Origin: Hydrangea macrophylla
Taxonomy: Eukaryota > Streptophyta > Magnoliopsida > Cornales > Hydrangeaceae
Direction of reading: 5' to 3'
Assembly: GCA_033977485.1 (NCBI GenBank)
Contig: CM066983.1
Span: 105,647,080-105,711,079, forward strand
Length of the DNA: 64,000 nt
The translations under genes and the position numbers were made by a program. Shown here piece by piece: positions 22,401-31,160 of the stretch (within the stretch, counting starts at the first letter, position 1; each line of letters starts with the position of its first letter). The notes beneath the pieces were generated by a model. The model was not told the DNA's origin. It did no database searches and saw nothing but the letters and a program-made list of their open reading frames with translations.

Positions 22401-23628
22401 TCCAATCGTGACATTCTTGACGACAGGAGGGCTCCCAGACGACAGGGAGGAAGCAAGGCGGGTCAAATACCGGGCGGCACGATACCATATCCTCGATGGT
22501 GTCCTCTATAAGAGGGGATTCACTATCCCGTACCTCCGTTGCGTGCATCCAACGCAAGTTCAGGCTATCTTGTTTGAAATCCACGAAGGTGTGTGCGGGA
22601 ACCACGTAGGAGGCCGGACGCTTTCCAGAAAGGCTCTACTGCAAGGTTACTACTGGCCATCCATGGCCCGAGACTCACAGGAGTACGTTCGGAGATGTGA
22701 CAAGTGCCAACGGTACTCTCCAATGATAAACCAACCGGGAGAACTTCAGACCCCGGTCCATAGCCCCTGGCCATTCGCCCAATGGGGGATCGACATCGTT
22801 GGTCCCTTACCAACAGGGAAAGGGCAGGTTAAGTTCGCTGTAATAGCCGTTGACTACTTCACTAAATGGGCAGAGGCCGAGCCCCTGGCAACAATAACCG
22901 AGAGGAAGATGGAACATTTTGTGGAAAGAAATATCCTTAGCAGGTTCGGGATTCCACTAGTCCTGGTTAGCGACAATGGAAGACAGTTTAATACGCCCAT
23001 CTTTAGACAGTTCTGCTCAGACTATGGAATACTGAACCACTACTCTTCTCCCGAGCATCCACAAGCTAATGGACAGGCCGAGGTGACCAACCGCACGATC
23101 TTGCAGTCAATTAAAACAAGGCTGGAGGGAGCCAAGGGCCTGTGGGCCGATGAACTCCCAGCCCTTCTGTGGGCCTACCGTACCACACCCCGGGCAGCTA
23201 TGGGTGAAACCCCATTTTCATTAACTTACGGTTTTGAGGCGGTAGTCCCCACAGAGCTCGGGCTGCCCACGTACCGGGTGGCTACTTTCAATTCCCAAGC
23301 CAACGGAGAAGCCCTCAGGACGGAACTAGACCTGGTCGAGGAGAAAAGAGACCAAGCTTATCTCAAGGTGGCAGCTTACAAGCAAAGGGTCTCACGGTAT
23401 TACAATAGTAAGGTGAAGCATCGTAGTTTCCAGGTTGGGGACCTTGTTCTTAAAGCAGTGAACCAGTCAACCCGAGTCCCAAGCCATGGGAAGTTGGGAG
23501 CAAACTGGGAAGGACCATATACAGTCACTCGGGTCAACCGACCAGGAACCTACTGGCTACAAAGTATGGATGGGCACGACCTCAGTCACCCCTGGAACGT
23601 ACAACATCTCCGCAAGTACTATCAGTAG
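19459..23628 (+). CDS. Tat element pol polyprotein (PR-RT-RNaseH-archaeal-type RNaseH-INT)
   Basis: 1389 codons, uninterrupted. The start shown is the first ATG after the gag stop; the reading frame is open from 19405. The first about 70 residues still belong to gag (a CRYHKDHGNETEDC zinc-knuckle remnant). Aspartic protease DTGSSS is near residue 162. Reverse transcriptase has YVDDLL near 530. A first RNase H has lost most catalytic residues (LAVSPSA in place of the acidic motif). A second, archaeal-type RNase H starts near 817 with HVDGSS and keeps its acidic residues. Integrase has a zinc region near 1040-1080 and a core with D (DIVG), D (SDNG) and E (GQAEVTN). The dual RNase H defines Tat elements. 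It appears capable of function if translated. Confidence 0.95.
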   Translation: MMAAAEAQRLLPQPAKLRAPPGKRNREKFCRYHKDHGNETEDCFKLKIAIEKLIEQGHLAEFVTADRRPRHDARAPGQPPPPLGLINVISGGTSGGGDSQSARKRHARASRTDVWQVQSTDPSPTDVLTFSSDDVQGLHCPYDDPLVVTLSIANYMVQRVLVDTGSSSDIMFAAAFDQLGIDRDRLRPVATPLVGFNGSSTQPLGTIEFPVLMGTYPQQVSLLTNFVIVDAPSAYNVILGRPTLNRARAVVSTYSLTVKFPTPQGPGCLRGDQTTARSCYVSSLRRGAITETLNVQEMDPRDPRDMIGPMEELEQVVPDPEHPDRTINVGALLEPALKEKLVQFLKQNQDVFAWSHGDMTGIDPRVMSHHLNVSPDCRPVKQKRRGMASERQKAVSEEVEKLLKAGSIREVHYPDWLANVVLVKKSNGKWRMCVDFTDLNKACPKDCYPLPRIDLLVDSTAGHSLLSFMDAYSGYNQISMYPGDEEKTAFITDQGTYYYRVMPFGLKNAGATYQRLVNFMFKDLIGKSMEVYVDDLLVKSRDEPDHLEHLAGAFSILRKFRMRLNPAKCTFGVSSGKFLGHLVSRRGIEANPDKIKAIINMRSPKSTKEVQSLAGRVAALNRFVSRATDRCLPFFKILRKAFQWSEECEEAFQELKRYLASPPLLTTPTAGEELFLYLAVSPSAVSSALIREEHGIQFPVYYTSRALQGAESRYSRIEKLAFALITSARRLRPYFQAHAIVVLTDQRLRKILSRPDTSGRLVKWALELEEFEVTYRPRTAIKGQAVADFLLEFTYPEDLGEEPEPAALPPGLQSGVPTWVLHVDGSSNQQGSGAGIILTTPDGIQLEYALRFGFRASNNEAEYEALLVGLQLAISMSAQQVKSYSDSQLVVNQVNQEYEAREDSMIAYLALVRTVSKQLRGFSITRIPREENTRADRLARLASSAESDLPGIRIQFLPEPSVINPGGMEVDPVTLETSWMDPIVTFLTTGGLPDDREEARRVKYRAARYHILDGVLYKRGFTIPYLRCVHPTQVQAILFEIHEGVCGNHVGGRTLSRKALLQGYYWPSMARDSQEYVRRCDKCQRYSPMINQPGELQTPVHSPWPFAQWGIDIVGPLPTGKGQVKFAVIAVDYFTKWAEAEPLATITERKMEHFVERNILSRFGIPLVLVSDNGRQFNTPIFRQFCSDYGILNHYSSPEHPQANGQAEVTNRTILQSIKTRLEGAKGLWADELPALLWAYRTTPRAAMGETPFSLTYGFEAVVPTELGLPTYRVATFNSQANGEALRTELDLVEEKRDQAYLKVAAYKQRVSRYYNSKVKHRSFQVGDLVLKAVNQSTRVPSHGKLGANWEGPYTVTRVNRPGTYWLQSMDGHDLSHPWNVQHLRKYYQ

Positions 23629-23774
23629 CATATAGCTACGGGAGTCTAGTGTTATGAGGAGAATTCTTTTTCTACGTAGCCTTGATAGGACAATTGTTAC
23701 AGATTGTTATTTTTTGAATAAAAATGGAAAGTTTGCTTTGAAACATTATTCCCTTCGGTACATCAGGCTTACCC

Positions 23775-23894
23775 AAAAGACCTCGGGCCTAACCCCGAGG
23801 CACCAAAAGACCTCGGGCCTAACCCCGAGGCACCAAAAGACCTTGGGCCTAACCCCGAGGCACCAAAAGACCTCGGGCCTAACCCCGAGGCACC
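23775..23894 (+). repeat. Four 30-base tandem repeats, each a hairpin, after pol
   Basis: Four units start at 23775, 23805, 23835 and 23865. Each contains CCTCGGGCCTAACCCCGAGG, which can form a CCTCGGG/CCCGAGG stem with a short loop. One unit has CCTTGGG, which keeps a G-U pair on RNA. The array begins about 145 bases after the pol stop. Confidence 0.92.
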
Positions 23895-24495
23895 AAAAGG
23901 ACCCTGCAACCACCCATGTTCCAGGTCGGTTTCCTATGGTCGATCCCCAACACGCCCCCTCCTTAACAGGAGCCCTGGGGACAAAAGGGGCCTACACCTA
24001 AAACAGGAAATTAACTAAAGCTATGCTTAGGTCCAGCCGACGATGGGGCCAAACCCCTAGGTGGCCAGCGATGGCAAGCTTCAAAAGGACCCTGCAACCA
24101 CCCATGTTCCAGGTCGGTTTCCTATGGTCGATCCCCAACACGCCCCCTCCTTAACAGGAGCCCTGGGGGTAAGAGGGTTCCATACCTAAACAGGAAATTA
24201 ATTTAAGTTTCGCCTAGGTCCAGCCAGCGATGGGGCCAAAACCCCTAGGTGGCCAACGATGGCAAGCTTCAAATGCTCCTGCAACCACCCATGTTCCAAG
24301 TCGATTCCCTACGGCCATTCAGTCCCGTACTCCCGCACTCCTGCCTTAGCAAAATGCTTGGGGGGCAGGAGGACAAAGGGTAACGCTAAGGCCAAAACAG
24401 GGAATTATATCATTCGACTAGGTGTTCTGTGGGTTACGGTCCTAAAGCATTTGCTAAGGCAGATGTTAGGTTGGCCAAGGTCGTACGGATACTAG
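23894..24495 (+). repeat. 188-base tandem repeats between pol and antisense gene A
   Basis: The landmark GCAACCACCCATGTTCCA occurs at 23906, 24094 and 24281, giving two units of about 188 bases and a diverged partial third. Each unit continues through a CCAACACGCCCCCTCC block and a GATGGGGCCAAA block to GGCAAGCTTCAAA. No coding potential was recognised. The array separates sense pol from the antisense genes. Confidence 0.88.
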
Positions 24496-24664
24496 CAAAA
24501 GTTAAAAGCACAGTACAACAAAATTAACGGAAGGATAACCTCAAGGGCCTTTTCATTAATTAAAATGAGTGTACAAAGCTTAGGGGGCAATTGTAGTAGC
24601 CTCCCCGAAAAATAAAAGTCTACAAACGATAAAAGCAAATAAGCAGGAAGGAGAGACAGGGAAG

Positions 24665-26795
24665 TCAGTTTTCCGCATTAATCACGTTCTCGGTCTCCCC
24701 GGCCTGTTCCCCCGGAATGGTAAGTCCCTCCTCCGCTAAGCCTCCCTCCGGGGTAGGCTCGGTGGCCTCAGCAACGACCACAGGATCTCCAACGGCCGCA
24801 AGCCCCTCGCCAGCAGCTGGAGCTTCACCGAGTCCGGGATCCTCACCGATGTCCCAGTAATCCGAGTCGATCCCCACATAGGCCGAGAGGACCCACTCGG
24901 GATGGTCCCGAGCTACCCGCCGCTTCAGATCCTCATAACCTTGGAAGAAGCCATCGTCAAAAGCTCCCTCCAAGGCCTCTGCGGAAGGCGCCTCGGTCGC
25001 CGCCTTAGCCTGGGCGTCGGCTGCCGCGATGAGGGCCCGGGAAGTTTCCAGTTCGGCCAAAGTCGCTGCCAGGTTCGCCTGAGCCGCCCCTAAGCTCAAG
25101 GCCAGCGACTTCGTCTTGCTCGTCTCCACGGCCAGGGCAGCTTTTGCTACTTGCAGCTCTTTCCGTTCCTCAGAAAGGGCGGCTTCAGCGGCGCCTACCT
25201 TCTCGGCCAGGGATGAGTGGACGGATTCAGATCCCGCAGCTATGCAGCCAACCTACGGCAGGAGAACACACATCGGTTAAACAAGTAATAAGTGCAGGGC
25301 AAGTCCGCGTTTAAACAAAAAGAAGCAGAACACTCACCAGGTGGGAGACGCTATATAGCCATCCTTGGATCCCTTGGGGGGTTAGCTCGGCACACGCTGT
25401 CACCTGGCTTGGCGCGAGGCAGGGCCTGAGTCTCTCCCGGGCCTCGTCATGCCCGCCCGGGGGCAAACCCGATGGAGCATCAGCCCTGGGCACGGGCTCT
25501 TCAACAGCCGGCCTGGGGGGAACCGATGTCCCTACGGGACTTGGACGGGTATTGGTCCCGTGGCGAATGCGCCTGAGTGGGCGGTCGCCGCCTGGAACCT
25601 CGGTGGCCGGCCTCTTTCCTTGGGCGATTGCCACCCGAGCGGCAGCAGTGGCGGTAGCGGCGACCTGTCTCTCCCGCAGCTGATCCAAGTTGCGTTTGGG
25701 AGCCATTTCTGTAGAAACAAAGATCGCACGATCAAAGGTGCAAGGGGCAGAAATAGTACAAGTACATGTTACTGGGACACTTACCAGGGATGATGGGTGT
25801 AAAGCTGGGGGCCGGAATAGGCGGCTCAGGGGAATATTTAGCGATGAGCCCTCCCGACCGGGACAGCACGTTCCAGATGCTGACGGGCAACTTCGCTAGC
25901 TTCAAGATCCTGGCCTGGCACGCCTCAGAAATTTCTGGGGGTTTAGTTGAGCCCGCTGTAAAAAAAAAAAAAGAAGAAAACTGGTCAACAATCCACTGTG
26001 TTCCGGATAGTTCGAGATAGCAGATAAGGTCGGAAGGGCGGTCTTACCCTTCAACTCCCTGGCCCAGGATGTCTTCAGCTGGCTCCCCAGAGCCATGTCA
26101 CAGAGATGAAGGGTAGACACCTGGAAGAATTTTCCCTTCCACCCTTTATTATTACTAGGGCAGTTGTCAATGATTTTCCTGCCCGGACGGGCAGAGAACG
26201 AGAAAAACCCCAACTCATTATGCACAGGGAATGGCCGGTAAGCCCAAAGGAACTCCTGTAGGGTAAGATCATACCCGAACGCCTGGGGCCACAATGATAT
26301 ACACCCCATCAAGAACCTCCACCCGTTGGGAGCCAACTGACCGGGAGCGATGTCCAGAAAAATCAATATGTCCCGAGCCACCGGGTGAAGCGGAAGTCGG
26401 AGGCCCGCCGTCAGAGCGTCCTCAAACAGGGTGACGAACCCTGACTGATATAGGTGCGCACCGCCGGAATTTACGGCTAGGGCGCAACCGTCAGGAAGGG
26501 AGTACCTCTCCCTAATCCGGCGAAGGTCTCCAGAGTGAAGAACGGAAGAGGTGGACTCACAAGCGAAGACCGTGCGGTCGGTCCCCTCAGGCAGCTCGTC
26601 GCCTAAACCCCTCGAAATGGAGGCGACAGGGGCCTCCTCAGAAGACTGACTACTGGACAGGCGAATGGGGATCCAGGCCCCGCTTTGGTGGTCGGACGGG
26701 GATTCCGGGAGCTGGCTTTGGCTAGCACCAGGGGACCCCGACCGATACTGCTCACTCTCCGATCTCGACGCGGAATTGAAGCCGGAGTGCTCCAT
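24665..26795 (-). CDS. Antisense gene A of the Tat element (four predicted exons)
   Basis: Predicted coding exons on the minus strand are 26795-26048, 25955-25785, 25708-25338 and 25252-24665 (1878 bases, 625 residues plus stop). Every intron starts GT and ends AG, and phases match at each join. Intron 1 ends in a long pyrimidine tract plus ACAG, and donors read GGGTAAG, GGTAAGT and GGTGAGT. The ATG at 26795 is the first after the TATA box. The N-terminal 100 residues are Ser/Pro-rich. Residues about 110-250 resemble the conserved domain of plant 'putative gypsy-type transposon' proteins (PF04195-like, family assignment from memory). Exon 3 is Arg/Pro-rich. Exon 4 is an Ala/Glu-rich coiled coil with an acidic tail. 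Antisense genes 3' of pol are known in Tat elements such as Grande. The function is unknown. Confidence 0.82.
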
Positions 26796-27163
26796 CTCTG
26801 GCCCTCCGGCAGGAAGGAACCGACGCAAAGGACGACTCGCGAAGGGATCGGAAACTCCGAGCCTGATATACAGGGGGGGCAGGGTTACTAACCTGAATGG
26901 TAGCAAGTAGATGCTCCGCAGCACCAGGTAGCACTCTCTCAGAACAACGCAAGGAACACCCGTCCGGTTTAAGTGAGTTAGGGTTCCACCTGACTCGAAA
27001 AATGCACCGAATCTGAGAAGGAAGAAATCCCACTCCCGCTCAAACCCCACAAGGTTCGTTCTCTCCAGTTTCGCTTCGAAAGGAAAAAGGAACAGGGAAG
27101 AGAAGAAAGAAAGATCAGAGACAAGAGAATCAGGAGGGTGCGCAGGAGGTGGGGCGAGTGCTC

Positions 27164-27252
27164 CTTATATAAAAGACCTCGAACGGCCCAGATCAGAACA
27201 GATCCAGCGGTCCAGAAAATATCCCGCCCAAAACTGTCGCTTCGGTCACGTG
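27164..27252 (-). promoter_or_regulatory. Predicted promoter of antisense gene A
   Basis: On the minus strand TATATAAGGAGCACT lies with TATATAAG at 27171-27164. A CACGTG G-box is at 27247-27252, 76 bases upstream. The block CTGTCG...TTCGG...CACGTGGGG...GTCGCCTCA next to the G-box recurs upstream of antisense gene B with nearly the same spacing. No ATG lies between the TATA box and the start at 26795. Confidence 0.7.
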
Positions 27253-27624
27253 GGGGGTCGCCTCAAAAGGCGCGCACATTAAATACACGAAAGGACGGTT
27301 CCGTTGGCTTGTGAACGGTTTGGTTACTCCCACGTCTCCATTCGTTAGGATCTAACCTGACCAACGGTTGGTTGACGCGTGGTAGCAGCGGTCCAGGCCC
27401 GAGCAATCATAGCCCGGGCGCATTTGCGAGCCGGTCGGGAGTTAACCTCACAGAGTTGTACAGAATTGATACACAGTTCAAAGGACTTAATGAAGGACAA
27501 AGATGGCCTCAGGGACCTTTTTATAAAAGGAAAACTGTACAAAGACGGGAGCAATTATAGTAGCCTTCCCGGTAAAGAAAAAGAGAAGAAAAAATGCACA
27601 TGTGTATGTAAACAAAAAGTGCCC

Positions 27625-28719
27625 TTAAGGTCCTTGGCCCTTCAAAGCCTTGACCTCCTCCTCCAAGGCAGCCACCTTTGCCATCATCCCCTCAACGGCG
27701 ATCTCCAGAGCGTGGACGTCCACCCCTCGCAGGGCGGAGTCCATCCGCAGCTCGTCACCCGCCTTCTCTACCGCCTGCAAGCGTTCTTCCATGTTCACGA
27801 GAGAGAAGTCCGACCATGAGCCCGGCATGCGGGGACCGGCGAATATTTCCGGTCGGCTCCTCTTCGGTGGGGGTTGAGGCTCTTCTTCGACCTCCTTCTC
27901 CTTGCCCTTCCTGGACGGGCCCGGTGGCGGGCTTACATCCTCAGATGAGGAGGAGTCACTGCTGGTGGACAAGGCAACCGGCCCCTCGGGTTGGCCCGTC
28001 CTGCTGGCCGGGCGCGCCCCGGTCGCCATCGACCGGGTGTAGCGGCGCGATCCAGATGCCGCAACGGCAGCGGTTGCAGAAGACGGTCCGACGCCCGAAT
28101 TCTCCGCAGGTCTCTCTGCCAGATAGGAGAACGACATGCCGGCCTCAATGGCTTGGTCGAAAGCCTCCATGTCATCCTCGGAAGGAACGACTCCACGAAG
28201 GTCGGTGAAAGTCTGTTTGCAGTGGTCGGGATTATAATCCGCAGGAGGACCGAGACCGTCATTCTCCAGCCAGTTACCAGCAACCAGGACCCAAGGGTAC
28301 CGTTGCCAGTTCTTGTTTGGGAAGTCTAAACCTCGAACAAGATCTTTTCCCTCAGTCTTGGGGCGGAAGTAGGGGCCTCCATTGTCAATACCCAGTATAT
28401 AACACCTCGCGACGTCGGCGGCCCGGAGAAATAACCCCAGTCGCTCGTTCAGCGCCGAAATCCCCCATAAGAGGCGGGCAACGTTTGGTCGGCATTTGTG
28501 TAGTGGAATCTGCAACCCCTGAAGAAGGTCGCAGAAGGAGACCGGTAGAGGAAAGCGTAATCCTACGATGAGCAGCAGATAGCTGCTAATGAGGAAGAAA
28601 GGAGGGGCTACTTCTTCTCCTTCAACAAATGGATGGATCACCACGTCCTCGGGAACTTGGCAATCTTCTCGGAATGCCCTAAGCCCCTCGTCTGATGTTA
28701 GGTCAATGTGTGAGGCCAT
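27625..28719 (-). CDS. Antisense gene B of the Tat element (single exon)
   Basis: 364 residues from an ATG at 28719, the first after the TATA box. Residues about 10-130 align in layout with gene A: an acidic start, then a VPED/LPDG step, a hydrophobic GLRFPLP / GLRLPLH motif, and an NK-W motif about 120-140 residues further (KNWQRYPW here, KGWKGKFF in A). The middle is Ser/Asp/Glu-rich, followed by a Lys/Arg-rich stretch (PPPKRSRP) that could be a nuclear localisation signal. The C-terminal 60 residues form a coiled coil (AALEEEVKALKG). It is a diverged paralogue of gene A without introns. It has no catalytic motif that I recognise, and its function is unknown. Confidence 0.82.
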   Translation of the reverse strand: MASHIDLTSDEGLRAFREDCQVPEDVVIHPFVEGEEVAPPFFLISSYLLLIVGLRFPLPVSFCDLLQGLQIPLHKCRPNVARLLWGISALNERLGLFLRAADVARCYILGIDNGGPYFRPKTEGKDLVRGLDFPNKNWQRYPWVLVAGNWLENDGLGPPADYNPDHCKQTFTDLRGVVPSEDDMEAFDQAIEAGMSFSYLAERPAENSGVGPSSATAAVAASGSRRYTRSMATGARPASRTGQPEGPVALSTSSDSSSSEDVSPPPGPSRKGKEKEVEEEPQPPPKRSRPEIFAGPRMPGSWSDFSLVNMEERLQAVEKAGDELRMDSALRGVDVHALEIAVEGMMAKVAALEEEVKALKGQGP

Positions 28720-28835
28720 TCGGTGCAGATAAAAGTTTGGAAAGGCAAAGACAGCAGAGGATAGGAGGCTCGGAGAGTTTGCTCAGGCGATTCAGCTGGT
28801 GTTGTGTAGTGAAGAAGCAAGGATAAATAGTGCTC

Positions 28836-28922
28836 CTTATATAAGCAGCACGAACGGTTGGGATCCAATCTGATCGAACGGTTCACGTACTCTCCCGCCG
28901 AAACTGTCGTTTCGGGCACGTG
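28836..28922 (-). promoter_or_regulatory. Predicted promoter of antisense gene B
   Basis: The minus strand has TATATAAG at 28843-28836, in the same TTATATAAGGAGCACT sequence found for gene A. CACGTG is at 28917-28922, 74 bases further upstream (76 in gene A). The flanking block CCGAAACTGTCGTTTCGG also matches the gene A promoter. The implied leader is about 85 bases. Confidence 0.7.
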
Positions 28923-29215
28923 GGGCGTCGCCTCAGGAAGCGTGAGCATTAAATGTGGGATGTGATAGTCTGGTTGCCAGCTGGACGATTCAGTTACCTC
29001 TTAAACTGGGTGTTTTGAGCCCGAACTATGCTTGTAACCAGTAGGCACGTGGCGTCGGGGATCTTAGGCCTGTACGGCTACCGCTCGGTCCTTGTGCCGC
29101 CGGGTCGTCCCGTGTTAGCCGTGGTCCGGTGGGGGACCTGGCATTTTCCCGGACGGTCTATGAAGGGCGTTCTTAATTTTCCGACCTCATCTGATAAAGC
29201 GTCATCTCAGCTCTA

Positions 29216-29230
29216 AAAATGGGGGGCAGC
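29216..29230 (+). other. Polypurine tract of the Tat element
   Basis: AAAATGGGGGGCAGC abuts the 3' LTR and would prime plus-strand synthesis. The G-run followed by CAGC just before TGATATG is the usual arrangement. Confidence 0.8.
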
Positions 29231-29841
29231 TGATATGTCCAGAAATATCTTGTAATTGCCTAACCGCCACGTGTTCAGCTAATGACCCGGGGAAGCCGGA
29301 TTTGAGGCATGGAGCCCACGCTCCCGAGGGATGCTGCAGTTGTCGACCGAGATACTCGGGCAGTCGTAGTAAGGCCCTAAGGATCACGGCATCAATCACG
29401 CTTCCCCTCAATTCGTTACACAGCTGTCGCTCTATCAAGAGAATCAGTGGTTTACTTAACTACTTAGGAAACTCACCAAATATTGGGCAAATCTATTGTG
29501 ATTAGATTAGGCTTCCTAATCTAATAAAACTTACCATGTAAAGGTGGACTCTTACACTTATAAAAGAGCCCACCTACCCTCTCAAAGGGGATCCGAGTAT
29601 CACCTCTCTAAGCAAATACACCTTAGAGAAATCACCAACATACACGCATACACCCGGCTGGTATTACTGGTAGTGCCGCCCCACTTTGTTGGCTCACCAG
29701 GCCGCCGGTGATCTGCTAGTGAACGCGCATAGACGCAACCGTGGACGTAGGTCACCTCATTAACGGGGCCGAACCACACACAAACCTTCTGTGATCTCGT
29801 TTCCTTCTTAAAATTGCTCTCACCAGTTTTCGGCATCATCA
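29231..29841 (+). repeat. 3' LTR of the Tat element
   Basis: 611 bases, TGATATGTCC to GCATCATCA, followed by the target duplication TTACA. Differences from the 5' copy are eight substitutions, six of them transitions. A TATAAA is at 29559-29564, which could drive read-through into the flank. Confidence 0.95.
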
Positions 29842-31101
29842 TTACATAAAGTGTGTACTAAGCCACTGGAGCTACAAAGAGAAGGACAGAATGTAAGATA
29901 ATTAAATTAGGAGAGAAAAACAGTGCAAAGAAAGAAAAAAAAGAAAGTAAAACAAATGATCCCAGGCTTGGGTTGGGCAAGAAGTCATATGGTGAGTAAA
30001 TCTCTTCTATTACATTTATCTATTAAATATGTCCAATATGTTGGATCTTTACAAATATTTGGTTTAGTTAAAAATGGTCCAAAAGCCAACTTTAATTATT
30101 CAGTACTATAAATACTTTAGAATTAAATATTTAATATTACTCTTTTAATTGCATTGTGATACCATATGCAAGCATGCATTAATCATAATATTAATGGTGA
30201 TATTGGTTAAGGTCGTGGCCTTATGATAGCTGGATGACTAAGGTAGTCTATGTTGAGATGGCCAGGATTGAGATAGTCCTACAGTTAGTGCACTAATATA
30301 CTATTCCATTTCGAGCTGGGCTGGTGGGTAGTATACACCTTTCGAGCTGGGCTGGGTGGTGTGGTCATGTGATTGTATACATTTCGAGTTGGACTGGTGT
30401 ATACAATTGTGTTGGTAACCTAATGAGAATTTGATAAGAACCAATATCAAAGAAAGATTAATGCATAAATTACTTCATATGTAAGCATTGGACTTATGTG
30501 CATGAAATAAATGTGTGATATGTAATTTGTGTTGCAGATAGCAACTGTGTGCAAATATATAAGATATTTGATAAATTATATAATTACATACAATAATTAA
30601 TTGGGACTACTGATAATGATATAATAAAGTATTATATCAAAGATTTGAGATCAAAAATCTATTTTTTTATATTAAATGTATTTTACTCACTGAGCTCTTG
30701 TCTCATTATTATTTTTATTAATATTTTTAGGTGAGAGGGAAGCAGCAGTTGAGCCGGGTAGCATAGTTGGACCTTTTATCAATTAACCATGATTGAGAGT
30801 GGGGAATATGTGTACTTGTATTTAATGGTGGGGAAAAGTAACAGTTGTAATTCATTTTCTTTTATTATAAATGAAATTAATGGAGTTTTTATTATTATAT
30901 ATTTTTTTAAATTAGACTGTCATGTCTTATTTGTGTGTCCAAGTAATTAGACCACAATTTTGAGTGTTGACCCTCGCGCTCCGGGTTGGGTGAAATTCGG
31001 GGCACGACACAGGGTGTGCAAACTTTTCAACACGAAGTCCAATATTTTTAAGCAAGGTTGTGCATTTAGTTGTGCAATTGGGAGTGCATCTAGCATTACT
31101 C

Positions 31102-31111
31102 TATCCAATAA

Positions 31112-31160
<49 letters not shown>

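Larger units (their letters stand above)
17347..29841 (+). mobile_element. Complete Tat-lineage Ty3/gypsy retrotransposon with antisense genes
   Basis: Two 611-base LTRs, primer binding site, gag, pol, polypurine tract and a perfect 5-base target duplication TTACA (17342-17346 and 29842-29846) define the element. Pol carries a second RNase H after the degenerate first one, which is the signature of the Tat lineage. Between pol and the 3' LTR lie tandem repeats and two minus-strand genes. The body is far more GC-rich than the surroundings. The LTRs differ at 8 of 611 sites (about 1.3%), so insertion is recent. The only visible defect in the sense genes is one in-frame stop between gag and pol. 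Confidence 0.95.
16641..31009 (+). mobile_element. Solo LTR (about 1869 bp) of a chromovirus-like element, split by the Tat element
   Basis: The left part 16641-17346 begins TGTGATAACC. The right part 29847-31009 ends GGTGAAATTCGGGGCACGACA-like sequence (last 9 bases GGCACGACA). CAGGG flanks both ends (16636-16640 and 31010-31014), a perfect 5-base duplication. No internal coding domain is present once the Tat element is removed, so it is a solo LTR left by recombination. The ends resemble chromovirus LTRs but differ from those of the element at 4339. The right part has three TTTCGAGYTGGRCTGG repeats at about 30310-30400. Confidence 0.85.
16533..31101. mobile_element. MULE-type MITE split by nested LTR elements
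   Basis: The left part 16533-16640 begins CAGTAATGCTAGATGCAC. The right part 31015-31101 ends GTGCATCTAGCATTACTC. The parts pair through GTTGGACTTTGTGTTGAAAAG and its inverted partner. The two parts sum to 195 bases (CAGGG counted once), exactly the size of the MITE at 13008. Both sides carry the 9-base duplication TATCCAATA (16524-16532 and 31102-31110). All sequence between is later insertion. Confidence 0.9.

Noticed and set aside
23775..23894. Four regular repeats considered as a CRISPR-like array
   Set aside because: The units are contiguous with no unique spacers, and the setting is a plant retrotransposon.
25449..28571. Several plus-strand frames over the antisense genes
   Set aside because: They are complements of the minus-strand coding, which has promoters, splice sites and domains.
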